Part shown: positions 15,130 through 23,502 of the stretch, in pieces | Layout of the letters: every line of letters begins with the position of its first letter | Position numbering within the stretch: the first letter of the stretch is position 1 | Origin: Aureispira sp. CCB-QB1 | GTDB lineage: Bacteria; Bacteroidota; Bacteroidia; Chitinophagales; Saprospiraceae | Assembly (NCBI GenBank): GCA_945870185.1 | Contig: CAMBRK010000001.1 | Coordinates: forward strand, 82,380-146,379 | DNA: 64,000 bases | Reading direction: 5' to 3' | Notes under the pieces: model-generated | Seen by the model: only the letters and a program-made list of their open reading frames with translations | What the model was told of the DNA's origin: nothing | The model's database searches: none | Program-made: the position numbers and the translations under genes

Positions 15130-18075
15130 TCAATACCTCCCATCCTTAACAAACGGCAGCTTCTCCATCTTACTCACTTCCAAACTCGCGAAGCCAAAAT
15201 CATCGACTACCTTGCCAAGGACGATGTAGCAACCTTTGCCCTGAAATGCGTAAGCTTTTAGGCTCGGTGGGAAGTGTACGGTGTCAAAGAAGTGGCCATC
15301 TACATCGGTCATCGTGCCGAAATTCATGAGATCACCTTTGGATGTGGTAACCCACTTGCGAGTGACGTAGTAGCCGACCATTCTCACTGTCTTACCGATG
15401 TAGTCTTTCATTTGGGTAGCTCTGATGTCTCCGCGGAACTTTGTCTGCAAGAGATCAAAAGGATTGCAGAGCGGAAATCCCAACAACTCTATTTCGTCAA
15501 AGGATTGCTCGTGTTCCGTCTCTGAAAGTATCGGTAGCGAGAAATTTTCAGGCTCGGTGTCGAAGAGCATCTCGCCGGCGTAGGCGTGTTTGATGAGTGG
15601 GTTGTGAACGGCATTTTTTTCCCACATGAGTTCGTACTTGTTCATACCTGTGAAGCGGAAAGCTCCGATGCGGATGAGAATTTCGAGTTGCTCCTTGGAG
15701 ATATTGATACGATGGGTGAAGTCTTTCAGACTGCGATAATCACCGTGTAGCTGCCGCTCTTCGACGATAGCGTGAGAAAGTTTTTGCTCTAGATTGGCCA
15801 AATGGACGAATCCTATGTAAATCGTCGTACCATAGATATTGGTGAGATAGGTAGAATTATTGACACATGGTGCTTCTATCTTGGCGCCACACATACGGGC
15901 TTCGTGGACATACTGCTCCGTACTGTAGAATCCACCGAAATTATTGATCACGGCGGTCATAAACTCAAGTGGAAAGTAGGTCTTGAGATATAAACTCTGA
16001 AAAGACTCTGCCGCAAAACTAGCTGAGTGCGCCTTACAAAAGGAGTAACCACTAAAACTCTCGATCTGTCGCCACACTTCCTTGCTGAGTTCCTCGGGAT
16101 AGCCACGCTCTTTGCAGTTGCGAAAATATTTCTCTTGCAATCGATAGAAAGTGTCCGAACTCTTCTTTTTGCCGGTCATGATACGACGCAATACGTCCGA
16201 CTCATCGAGATCGAGACCGGAAAAATGGTGAACGATCTTCATCACATCCTCCTGATACACCATGACACCATACGTCTCGCCAAGATGCTCCTCAAAGACT
16301 GGATGCAAATACGTGTAACTGTCCGGCTTGTGAAAGCGCTGTATGTACTCACGCATCATGCCCGACTGGGCCACGCCTGGACGTATAATCGAACTGGCAG
16401 CAACGAGGTGTATATAATTATCGCATCGCAACTTGTGGAGCAGACCACGCATGGCGGGCGACTCTATGTAGAAACAACCGATACAGTGACCGGAACGAAG
16501 CTGGGTTTTGACCTTGGGGTCTTCTTTGATCAGTGCGACATTGTGTACATCGATGGCCTTGCCCTGATTTTGTTTGACGAGATCTACAGCGTCTTTGATG
16601 TGGCCAAGACCTCGCTGCGAGAGTACGTCGTATTTGTGGTATTCGAGATCTTCGGCGCCATACATATCGAAGTGTACGATGGGAAATCCCTTGGGCATCA
16701 GTTGTAGTGCCGTGTGATAATTGAGTGGCTTTTCGCTAATGAGAATACCACCGGCATGGATGGAGAGATAATTCGGAAATTTTTCGATCATCTTACCATA
16801 CTTAAAGATATGTTTGGCAAAGGGATGATGTTTGTCCACAGCAATGGGTTCGTCTACAATGGTGTCTATATCCGCTTTGGGCAGACCGAGCACTTTTCCG
16901 AGTTCACGGATGATGGATTTGCCTTTGAAAGTATTGTAGGTAGCAAGCAAGGCCGTGTGTTCTTTGCCGTACCGTTTAAAAATGTAGTCGGTAACATCGT
17001 CGCGGTTATTCCACGAAAAGTCGATGTCAAAATCTGGTGGTGATGATCGATGTGGATTGATAAATCGTTCGAAATACAGGTCCAGTTCGAGTGGATCGAC
17101 ATCGGTGATATTGAGATTATAGGCCACGATAGAGTTGGCACCCGATCCGCGTCCTACATGAAAATAGCCTACGGAATGTGCGTATCGGACGATGTCCCAA
17201 GTAATGAGAAAGTAAGCGCAAAATCCCATTTGCTGTATGACCTTAAGCTCTCGGAGTGTACGTTCCATAGCTTTTTTATGCTTTTCGCCAAATCGTTTTT
17301 TACAACCACTAGTAGCCAGTTTGGTCAGGAGTTTGAAATCGTCATCTGGGTCACCGGTGAAAGTGCGACGATTGTGGAGCTTGGTTGCATCCATCTCTGT
17401 ATGACAGGTATCCAGGATATGCTGCGTATTGGCGATGATATGCGGGTACTGTTGGAATACGTTTTCGAGATGACCTTTGGGGTAAAATACCTCTGATGAT
17501 TTGGCGCAGTCTTTGACGTCCAGCTTACCGATCACGATATTGAGATCGATACATCGGAGTAGTTTGTGCGCCTTAAATCCATCCTGATCTGCGAAGGTCA
17601 CGGGGCTGAAAATGACGAGTTTGTCGGGATAGTTTTTGAGATAGGACGAATACAGATGGTTGACTTCTTCGGGTCTGACGCCTGCATACTCATACTCACG
17701 AAGCAGCTCCACACCTTTGGGCAGTTTGCGATAGATGATGTAGCAGTGCTGGAGTTCAGGTGCTTCTTTGGGAAGTGGTTCGCCCGTAAGGGATGACTCC
17801 GTCAGTAAGGAACAAAGCGCTCTCCATCCTTCATCATTGCGTGCAATGCCAAGATAGAGAAATTCGTTGTCCTGGCGAAATTCTATTCCTAAGATAGGTT
17901 TGATACCTTGCTCACGACAGGCTCTGACAAACTGAAAAGCCGCTGAAGTATTATTGATATCAGACAAAACGAGACACTCGACGCCATAAGACTTAGCGGT
18001 GCCTGGCAAATCTTCGGGTGCGAAGGTGCCGTAGCGGAGACTGAAGTAGGAGTGACAGTTGAGATACATCGACAA
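15130..18075 (-). CDS. DNA polymerase III alpha subunit-like protein (short DnaE type)
   Basis: At 981 residues this is shorter than a replicative DnaE (about 1,150-1,500). The order of domains is normal: PHP (about 1-200), polymerase palm with catalytic PPDFDIDF (about 345), fingers, tandem HhH region, and OB fold near the C-terminus (TVRMVGYYVTRKWV). KAHSASFAAESFQSLYLK is the conserved family C segment. The PHP metal motif is degenerate: CHSYFSLRYG keeps one His, and the usual DHG is DIN (LVLSDINN). That fits the short error-prone or secondary DnaE found in Bacteroidota, commonly beside dinB. No dinB is adjacent here. The last ~50-65 bp are repeated twice downstream. The start may be Met3. 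Confidence 0.9.
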   Translation of the reverse strand: MSMYLNCHSYFSLRYGTFAPEDLPGTAKSYGVECLVLSDINNTSAAFQFVRACREQGIKPILGIEFRQDNEFLYLGIARNDEGWRALCSLLTESSLTGEPLPKEAPELQHCYIIYRKLPKGVELLREYEYAGVRPEEVNHLYSSYLKNYPDKLVIFSPVTFADQDGFKAHKLLRCIDLNIVIGKLDVKDCAKSSEVFYPKGHLENVFQQYPHIIANTQHILDTCHTEMDATKLHNRRTFTGDPDDDFKLLTKLATSGCKKRFGEKHKKAMERTLRELKVIQQMGFCAYFLITWDIVRYAHSVGYFHVGRGSGANSIVAYNLNITDVDPLELDLYFERFINPHRSSPPDFDIDFSWNNRDDVTDYIFKRYGKEHTALLATYNTFKGKSIIRELGKVLGLPKADIDTIVDEPIAVDKHHPFAKHIFKYGKMIEKFPNYLSIHAGGILISEKPLNYHTALQLMPKGFPIVHFDMYGAEDLEYHKYDVLSQRGLGHIKDAVDLVKQNQGKAIDVHNVALIKEDPKVKTQLRSGHCIGCFYIESPAMRGLLHKLRCDNYIHLVAASSIIRPGVAQSGMMREYIQRFHKPDSYTYLHPVFEEHLGETYGVMVYQEDVMKIVHHFSGLDLDESDVLRRIMTGKKKSSDTFYRLQEKYFRNCKERGYPEELSKEVWRQIESFSGYSFCKAHSASFAAESFQSLYLKTYFPLEFMTAVINNFGGFYSTEQYVHEARMCGAKIEAPCVNNSTYLTNIYGTTIYIGFVHLANLEQKLSHAIVEERQLHGDYRSLKDFTHRINISKEQLEILIRIGAFRFTGMNKYELMWEKNAVHNPLIKHAYAGEMLFDTEPENFSLPILSETEHEQSFDEIELLGFPLCNPFDLLQTKFRGDIRATQMKDYIGKTVRMVGYYVTRKWVTTSKGDLMNFGTMTDVDGHFFDTVHFPPSLKAYAFQGKGCYIVLGKVVDDFGFASLEVSKMEKLPFVKDGRY
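15132..15195 (-). repeat. dnaE 3'-end repeat, original copy within the gene
   Basis: This is the end of the dnaE-type coding region (encoding FASLEVSKMEKLPFVKDGRY). It is the apparent source of the copies at 11307-11376 and 14387-14440. Similarity ends at the stop codon in all three. Confidence 0.85.
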
Positions 18076-18262
18076 TAAGGTTGAGATTAAGTTTGAGAAC
18101 TGAGGCTAAGAATAGGGTGGCAAAACTCAACCTTAACCTTAGGCTCAGTCTTAATATGTCGATTTAAACGTCAATATAATGTCGTTAAATCTGGCAAATG
18201 TAATTATTTTTGTTGATATCACCAAATTGAGCAGGAAAATGATGCGAAAAATTAGATTTATT
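18076..18262. other. Gap upstream of dnaE-type gene
   Basis: This AT-rich spacer between divergent genes has related short motifs in opposite orientation (CTGAGGCTAAG near 18100 and CTTAGGCTCAG near 18140), which could form an imperfect hairpin or operator near the dnaE start. No dinB or lexA-like gene is seen. A LexA box was not recognised. Confidence 0.3.
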
Positions 18263-18439
18263 ATGAAACAAATTTATAATTTCAACATTATATTACTCAT
18301 AGGTTATATTTATGGAATTTCATGTAGAATTTCACGAAGATTTTTTTCAGAGTTCAATATATTGTCAGAAGACGTACAAGGTAGTATATCAGACATAAAG
18401 CTACCGCACCAAAAAAAAGTAAAAATTAGTAATCTGTAA
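18263..18439 (+). CDS. Possible small lipoprotein or membrane peptide
   Basis: A 58-codon frame from the ATG at 18263 starts with a hydrophobic stretch (MKQIYNFNIILLIGYIYGISC) that could be a lipoprotein signal, followed by a polar tail. The frame is open upstream to 18179. Nothing else supports translation, and the sequence is AT-rich enough for this to arise by chance. Confidence 0.25.
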   Translation: MKQIYNFNIILLIGYIYGISCRISRRFFSEFNILSEDVQGSISDIKLPHQKKVKISNL

Positions 18440-18606
18440 TAATCAATATTACAAGTTTTAAAAACCTTGTGCAACTACGTCTCCTCCAAAAACATCTTTT
18501 AATTTAAAAAATTATTTTTTCTATCTCCGCAACGTTTTCTAAATAATATGACTACATATATATATAAAATCAAATATATTATTTACTTTTAATCAAAATA
18601 AGAAAA

Positions 18607-19401
18607 ATGAAAACAAAATTTGTAATTTTACTAACTGTCTTAGGATTTTTCTCCTGTAGAAAAGATGAGCTGATTATCACAGAATACATTGACGTAAAAG
18701 TGGATCAAAACGACGAAATGTCCATGCAAATAAAGAACCCACAGCTAATTTTAGATGGCAACTTATTTAAATTTAATACAGAAAATAATACTGTTATTGA
18801 AATTGACTTGGGAACAAATGAACCAAAATTAGGGCTCAACCAACCAGTGAGACTTAGCCTTCCTTTCGGGTTTTGTGATGATAAGACTTTGCCATGTAAG
18901 GGCAATATTTCTATGACTTTAACTTCATTAGGTCAAGTCGATGAAATCGTAAAAGGCGAAATAACAGGGAAGTTATACATGGATAACCAGTGGCAAGATA
19001 TACGCTTGAGCTTTAATGTTTCTCTTAATGATGAATACCAAAAGATCTCTGGTCAAATCTGGTATGATATTAATAAAAACAATCTTTTAGACAGTAACGA
19101 AAATGGCATAAATGGACTCCGGATTCAATCAAAAGCAAATGGTATGGAGTTAGATAGAAAAATAAGTGGGATAAAACCATTTTCTACTTTTGTGGATGGC
19201 TATTTTGAATTAAAAGCATCCACAAAGTATGCTAATGACATCATCATAGATTTACCTTCCATAGGTTTAGTTTTTGTGGATAAAAATATTGGATCAAATT
19301 CATTAATAAACTCCCACTTTGATCCTAATGGTCAAATAAATGGGTTGGTAGTAAACAAAGGAGACAAAATTGTAATAAACGCAGGTCTGAGACCAGAATA
19401 A
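18607..19401 (+). CDS. Lipoprotein with SdrD B-like domain
   Basis: The product has 264 residues. The N-terminus MKTKFVILLTVLGFFSC carries a lipobox with Cys17. The middle is beta-rich. From about residue 155, ISGQIWYDINKNNLLDSNEN then GINGLRIQ matches the SdrD B/CnaB-like pattern with its Asp/Asn-rich calcium-binding turn. It ends at base 19401 and the ECF sigma factor begins at 19402, with no gap. This suggests translational coupling and a surface structure under, or sensed by, the sigma factor system. It is probably anchored on the outer membrane; its ligand is unknown. Confidence 0.8.
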   Translation: MKTKFVILLTVLGFFSCRKDELIITEYIDVKVDQNDEMSMQIKNPQLILDGNLFKFNTENNTVIEIDLGTNEPKLGLNQPVRLSLPFGFCDDKTLPCKGNISMTLTSLGQVDEIVKGEITGKLYMDNQWQDIRLSFNVSLNDEYQKISGQIWYDINKNNLLDSNENGINGLRIQSKANGMELDRKISGIKPFSTFVDGYFELKASTKYANDIIIDLPSIGLVFVDKNIGSNSLINSHFDPNGQINGLVVNKGDKIVINAGLRPE

Positions 19402-19959
19402 ATGAGACAGCTCCAAGACAAGGATAAAACAGACATCATCAAAGGGTGTATAAATGGAATTTCGCAATTTCAATATGAACTCTTTATGCGTTACTCTGAA
19501 TCCTTGTTTGCAACTTGCGTAAGATATGTCGGGTGTGAAGATCAAGCGAAAGATGTTTTGCAAGAAAGTTTTTTAGCAATTTTTAAGTACATACAGAAAT
19601 ACAATGCTGATAAGGGAAGTCTTTTTACATGGATGAACAAAATCTGTATCAACCAAAGTCTAAAGCATATAAAATCTTCCTATACCGTCATAGATTACGG
19701 AGAAGAAGATCATAGTTCCATAGCAGATGCTAATCCTTCTGCTATGGAATTACTAGAAGCCAATGAACTTTTTAATGAAATTATTAAATTGCCAGAACCT
19801 TACAGGACAGTTTTTAACCTTTACGAAATAGAAGGATTTACACATCTCGAAATCGCTAATCTTTTAAAAATACAGGAGGTTTCATCTCGATCAATTTTGT
19901 CCAGAGCAAAAAAGTTATTAATCGCCCATTTACAGAACTTACAATTTAAAGGAGCATGA
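19402..19959 (+). CDS. RNA polymerase sigma-70 factor, ECF subfamily
   Basis: The product has 185 residues. Region 2 includes AKDVLQESFLAIFKYIQKYNADKGSLFTWM (positions about 50-80; core motifs DVLQESF and FTWM). Region 4 includes LPEPYRTVFNLYEIEGFTHLEIANLL with the helix-turn-helix LKIQEVSSRSILSRAK. It lacks region 3, as ECF sigmas do. It starts at the base after the lipoprotein stop, and its stop overlaps the start of the next gene (ATGA), so the three genes form one operon. The next gene has an anti-sigma-like N-terminus and probably holds this factor at the membrane. Confidence 0.95.
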   Translation: MRQLQDKDKTDIIKGCINGISQFQYELFMRYSESLFATCVRYVGCEDQAKDVLQESFLAIFKYIQKYNADKGSLFTWMNKICINQSLKHIKSSYTVIDYGEEDHSSIADANPSAMELLEANELFNEIIKLPEPYRTVFNLYEIEGFTHLEIANLLKIQEVSSRSILSRAKKLLIAHLQNLQFKGA

Positions 19960-21179
19960 GTCTAAATAACCTTGGTATGAATAAAAAATCATTGGTAAAA
20001 AATCATAAAATAGCTTTTGACCAAGAAAAAATGTGGCTTGACATAAACCGTGAGCTTTCAAAAAAGAAGAAAAAACATAGATTGATATTGCTTTTTATAT
20101 TTCTATTATTTGCTTCATTCAGTACAATATTTATTTCTCACTATCAATCCCATCAGGATAAAAGCCAAGATTTGTCAACATACTCAATTATCAACCTTCC
20201 TAATATATCCATTGCAAGATCTTTCACCACCAAAACTGACTTGTGTCCTAAAAACGATCTATTAGTCAATTCTGCTACTCCTTCTACAAAATTGATACAA
20301 AAACACAAATCGACCAATGTTATAGAATCATTTAATACGTATAATCATATTTCTGACCAACTATCTACCACATCTGAGAAGTTTGATTCATTATACCACA
20401 CCAATATAAGTACTAATCTATCTGAAACAGAACCTTTGCCAGTGTTGGAATTTTCTGAATTTTTAAAATTTTCGAATTTGTCAACACCTGACATTCTCAA
20501 TATTCAGAAACAAACTTTAAAACATAAGTTGCTTTGGAATATGGGAATAGGATACGTGACTAGAGCGTTAAAATCAGATAACTCAAGGGAGTCTGCTGAA
20601 TTACGAGACCTTAGAAATGAAACAGAAGATGTTTTAGAGCAAATTTCATTAGGTATGGAATATAAATATATTACTGACTCAAAGCTGACCTATGGATTGG
20701 GTATTCGGCTCAGGCAAATAACAGAAACATTTCAGCATAAATATTTCATTTCAGATGACTTAGGTAGTTTTGATAATTTTGCAATGTCCAAAGTGACTTC
20801 TTACGATTACAATTATTACAATGAGTATCGATTTGCAGATGTTTCTACAAGTATCGGATATCATTTTGATCTTAAGAATAATATAAATTTGTACTTTGAT
20901 GCAGGGGTATCTTACACATTAGTATCTAATTATAATGGTGATAATCTTGGGCAAAATTTGAAACCACAACATTTTAACGAAACAAAATACTTTACCAACC
21001 AAGTACAATCAAATCTGAATGCAATAGTTTCTTATAATCTTTCAAAAAACTATGCTATCAGTTTTTCAAATTCAATCACGATAGGTATGGCTGGCTTCAA
21101 CCCACAAAATTCGATGTTAAAACAACGATACAATATTTATAGTGCAAACATTGGCATCACAAGGTTATTTGGTCAATAA
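19956..21179 (+). CDS. Anti-sigma-like, single-helix membrane protein with beta-barrel-like C-terminus
   Basis: The product has 407 residues. The N-terminal 45 residues are basic and helical (FDQEKMWLDINRELSKKKKKH), followed by one membrane helix (about 47-66, LILLFIFLLFASFSTIFI). A long Ser/Thr/Asn-rich periplasmic linker (about 70-185) leads to a C-terminal region of amphipathic strands. These include MGIGYVTRAL, LTYGLGIRLRQIT, ISDDLGSF, VSTSIGYHF and SANIGITRLFG, like an outer-membrane beta-barrel (PorT/OmpA-like). The start overlaps the sigma gene. If real, one polypeptide would span from the cytoplasmic sigma-binding end to an outer-membrane barrel. The barrel assignment is inference from strand pattern. 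Confidence 0.75.
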   Translation: MSLNNLGMNKKSLVKNHKIAFDQEKMWLDINRELSKKKKKHRLILLFIFLLFASFSTIFISHYQSHQDKSQDLSTYSIINLPNISIARSFTTKTDLCPKNDLLVNSATPSTKLIQKHKSTNVIESFNTYNHISDQLSTTSEKFDSLYHTNISTNLSETEPLPVLEFSEFLKFSNLSTPDILNIQKQTLKHKLLWNMGIGYVTRALKSDNSRESAELRDLRNETEDVLEQISLGMEYKYITDSKLTYGLGIRLRQITETFQHKYFISDDLGSFDNFAMSKVTSYDYNYYNEYRFADVSTSIGYHFDLKNNINLYFDAGVSYTLVSNYNGDNLGQNLKPQHFNETKYFTNQVQSNLNAIVSYNLSKNYAISFSNSITIGMAGFNPQNSMLKQRYNIYSANIGITRLFGQ

Positions 21180-21203
21180 TATCTCAAAAATAATCAAAAA
21201 AAT

Positions 21204-21238
21204 AAAAAGGGAAACCTACTTTAAGGAATCCCTTTTTT
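21204..21238 (+). terminator. Intrinsic terminator after sigma operon
   Basis: AAAAAGGGA (21204-21212) pairs with TCCCTTTTT (21229-21237), and the T-run forms part of the stem end. It lies 25 bp after the stop of the anti-sigma-like gene. Confidence 0.75.
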
Positions 21239-21532
21239 CCAACAAAACAATTTTAGTATATTTTAGGATTGAGTAGTATTTTATCTTTGGCTAAGCCGAA
21301 CAATCATATTGACGTAAAAAAGTGTCTTACAGTTGCAATGCATTCGTTAATTATCTACCAAAGTGTTGTTTTTCAAGACAAAAGACAAAAAAGTTACTTC
21401 TGTCTATATAATTTCATGATGACGATCACGTATCAGATGTGAGATTGAGTCTCATTTTATTAAAATTTAGATGGATAATGTTGTAATTTTGCGCCTTCAA
21501 AAAATATTTTTCATCTTTATAACCCTCTCAAC
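21239..21532 (+). promoter_or_regulatory. fumC upstream region with Bacteroidota -7 element
   Basis: This is about 290 bp without a gene. A good -7 element TAATTTTG lies at 21484-21491, 41 bp before the fumC ATG. No clear TTG -33 element is seen at the expected distance. A second TATCTTTG at 21282-21289 is too far upstream to judge. Confidence 0.5.
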
Positions 21533-22918
21533 ATGAGTCAATACAGACAAGAAAAAGACAGTATGGGATACATCAATGTTCCCGCTGATAAATATTGGGG
21601 CGCACAGACACAGCGCTCAGCAGAAAATTTTAAAATAGGTGGTCACCGAATGCCCAAAGAAATCATCAATGCCTTCGCAGTGCTAAAAATGGCAGCTGCA
21701 CAGGCCAATCATGATTTGGGAGTCCTTCCAACTGATAAAAAAGTCCTTATAGAAAAAGTATGTAAGGAAATCATGGCTGGCCAGCTGGATGATGAGTTTC
21801 CACTAGTAGTGTGGCAAACAGGGTCTGGAACGCAATCCAATATGAATCTCAATGAAGTCATTGCCAATAGAGGTCATGTCATCAATGGCGGTACGCTGGA
21901 TGATGCCAAAAAAGTCCTACATCCCAATGATGATGTCAATAAATCCCAATCATCCAATGATACTTTTCCTACCGCAATGCACATAGCAGCATATAAAGTA
22001 TTGGTAGATGTGACCATACCGGGTATGAAAAAGCTCAGGGATACGCTCAAAGCCAAATCTGAAAAATTTATGAATGTAGTCAAAATAGGACGTACACACT
22101 TCATGGATGCTACACCATTGACCCTGGGTCAGGAACTTTCAGGATACGTCGCCCAACTAGATCATGGTATCAGAGCGATCAAAAACAGTTTTGCTCACTT
22201 GTCAGAGTTGGCATTGGGTGGTACTGCAGTAGGTACCGGACTTAATACGCCTCAAGGTTATGATGTATTGGTAGCTCAAAAAATAGCTGAGATATCAGGA
22301 CTTCCATTTGTGACTGGTAGCAATAAATTTGAAGGACTGGCAGCACATGATGCTATCGTAGAAGCTCACGGCGCTCTCAAAACCGTAGCTGTTTCACTAA
22401 TGAAGATAGGTAATGATATCCGTATGTTGGCTTCCGGCCCGAGATGTGGTATCGGTGAGATCACCATTCCTGAAAATGAACCTGGATCATCTATCATGCC
22501 CGGCAAAGTAAATCCTACGCAATCAGAAGCGCTGACTATGGCTATGGCTCAGGTTATGGGCAATGATGTAGCTATCAATATCGGTGGTATGAGTGGTCAT
22601 TTTCAGCTCAATGTTTTCAAACCTGTGATGATTTTCAACTTCCTCATGTCTGCAAATCTTATAGGAGATGCATGTGTCAGCTTTGAAGAACACTGTGCTA
22701 TAGGTATCGAAGCCAATGAACAGCGTATCCAATACAATCTCAATAATTCATTGATGCTGGTCACTGCACTCAATACCAAAATCGGTTATGACAAAGCAGC
22801 AGACATCGCCAAAAAAGCACACAAAGAAGGTACGACTCTAAAACAAGCAGCCATGGATCTCAATTATGTTTCGTCTGACGATTTTGATGCTTGGGTCAAA
22901 GCAGAAGAGATGATCTAA
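21533..22918 (+). CDS. fumC: Fumarate hydratase class II
   Basis: This 461-residue homotetrameric enzyme interconverts fumarate and malate in the TCA cycle. Family motifs are visible: [14 protein letters not shown] (about residues 99-112), [14 protein letters not shown] (about 187) and [15 protein letters not shown] (about 320), the superfamily signature with the catalytic loop serine. Length is normal for class II (about 460-470), and no iron-sulfur cysteines of class I are seen. It is flanked by its own promoter and a strong terminator, so it is monocistronic. Confidence 0.97.
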   Translation: MSQYRQEKDSMGYINVPADKYWGAQTQRSAENFKIGGHRMPKEIINAFAVLKMAAAQANHDLGVLPTDKKVLIEKVCKEIMAGQLDDEFPLVVWQTGSGTQSNMNLNEVIANRGHVINGGTLDDAKKVLHPNDDVNKSQSSNDTFPTAMHIAAYKVLVDVTIPGMKKLRDTLKAKSEKFMNVVKIGRTHFMDATPLTLGQELSGYVAQLDHGIRAIKNSFAHLSELALGGTAVGTGLNTPQGYDVLVAQKIAEISGLPFVTGSNKFEGLAAHDAIVEAHGALKTVAVSLMKIGNDIRMLASGPRCGIGEITIPENEPGSSIMPGKVNPTQSEALTMAMAQVMGNDVAINIGGMSGHFQLNVFKPVMIFNFLMSANLIGDACVSFEEHCAIGIEANEQRIQYNLNNSLMLVTALNTKIGYDKAADIAKKAHKEGTTLKQAAMDLNYVSSDDFDAWVKAEEMI

Positions 22919-22938
22919 TAGTTTTTAAGCATAACATT

Positions 22939-22978
22939 AAACCCTTTGGAACTTTATTGGTGCCAAAGGGTTTTTTTG
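22939..22978 (+). terminator. Intrinsic terminator after fumC
   Basis: Strong stem: AACCCTTTGG pairs with CCAAAGGGTT, with a 13-nt loop and seven T residues. Confidence 0.9.
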
Positions 22979-22981
22979 TTA

Positions 22982-23051
22982 CCTATTCACCAATTTAGGT
23001 ATTTTTTTGGTGATTATATTCACTAAATATGGTATAATTTTGGTGAATAGG
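22982..23051. repeat. 70-bp element with perfect 12-bp inverted ends
   Basis: CCTATTCACCAA (22982-22993) and TTGGTGAATAGG (23040-23051) are exact inverted repeats. The interior carries further partial copies (TTGGTGATTATATTCAC). It sits just after the fumC terminator. It could be a tiny MITE-like element or a regulator site. No target duplication is evident. Confidence 0.5.
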
Positions 23052-23162
23052 CAAGATGTTTTATACATGACAATACAGTATGGGTTCTTTTAAAATCAAA
23101 AAAGCCTGTTCTTATCTTTATAAACGAACAGACTTTTATCTGGCCATTAAACCATCTATTTT

Positions 23163-23327
23163 CTACACTTCTTCACCTTTCATCATCTTATTCCAATATA
23201 GATAAGGAAGACCATATTTTTTGAGCATCCAAAGTCTCCAATCTTCTTTGCTACTATCAAAAACTAACATCTGCTTGAGCTTTGGATCAGGTGTGAATTC
23301 ATTTTTATGACATTCAATGTAAGATAT
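23163..23327 (-). pseudogene. Orphan coding fragment, unrecognised family
   Basis: On the minus strand a 54-codon frame has coding-like composition: YIECHKNEFTPDPKLKQ, then VFDSSKEDWRLWMLKKYG, then LPYLYWNKMMKGEEV and a stop. Two stops directly upstream remove any proper start, and no partner frame continues it. It reads like the C-terminus of a soluble protein whose rest was deleted. A hairpin with CCTGTTC/GAACAG arms at 23106-23137 follows the fragment as a possible old terminator. I could not assign a family. Confidence 0.4.
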
Positions 23328-23462
23328 CTCTCACTATACATATATTTACTTTAACAAAGACACCAGTTCCAAATAATATTTCGCAGACATAAAACAAAAC
23401 TTAAAATAGCAATAATTTTGGGAGAAAAAAGGTCTCTGATGCTTAAAATTCAGATTTGTAAT

Positions 23463-23470
23463 TATCTTTG
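23463..23470 (+). promoter_or_regulatory. Putative -7 element for MFS operon
   Basis: TATCTTTG fits TAnnTTTG and lies 32 bp before the start codon. No matching TTG at the usual spacing was found, so confidence is modest. Confidence 0.4.
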
Positions 23471-23502
23471 TTTCCACAAATCATTAAAATCAAAACAAGA
23501 TT

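Noticed and set aside
15274..17796. Several long plus-strand frames opposite the dnaE-type gene
   Set aside because: They are antisense to a clearly conserved polymerase and have no family features; long frames here follow from the GC-richer codon use of that gene.
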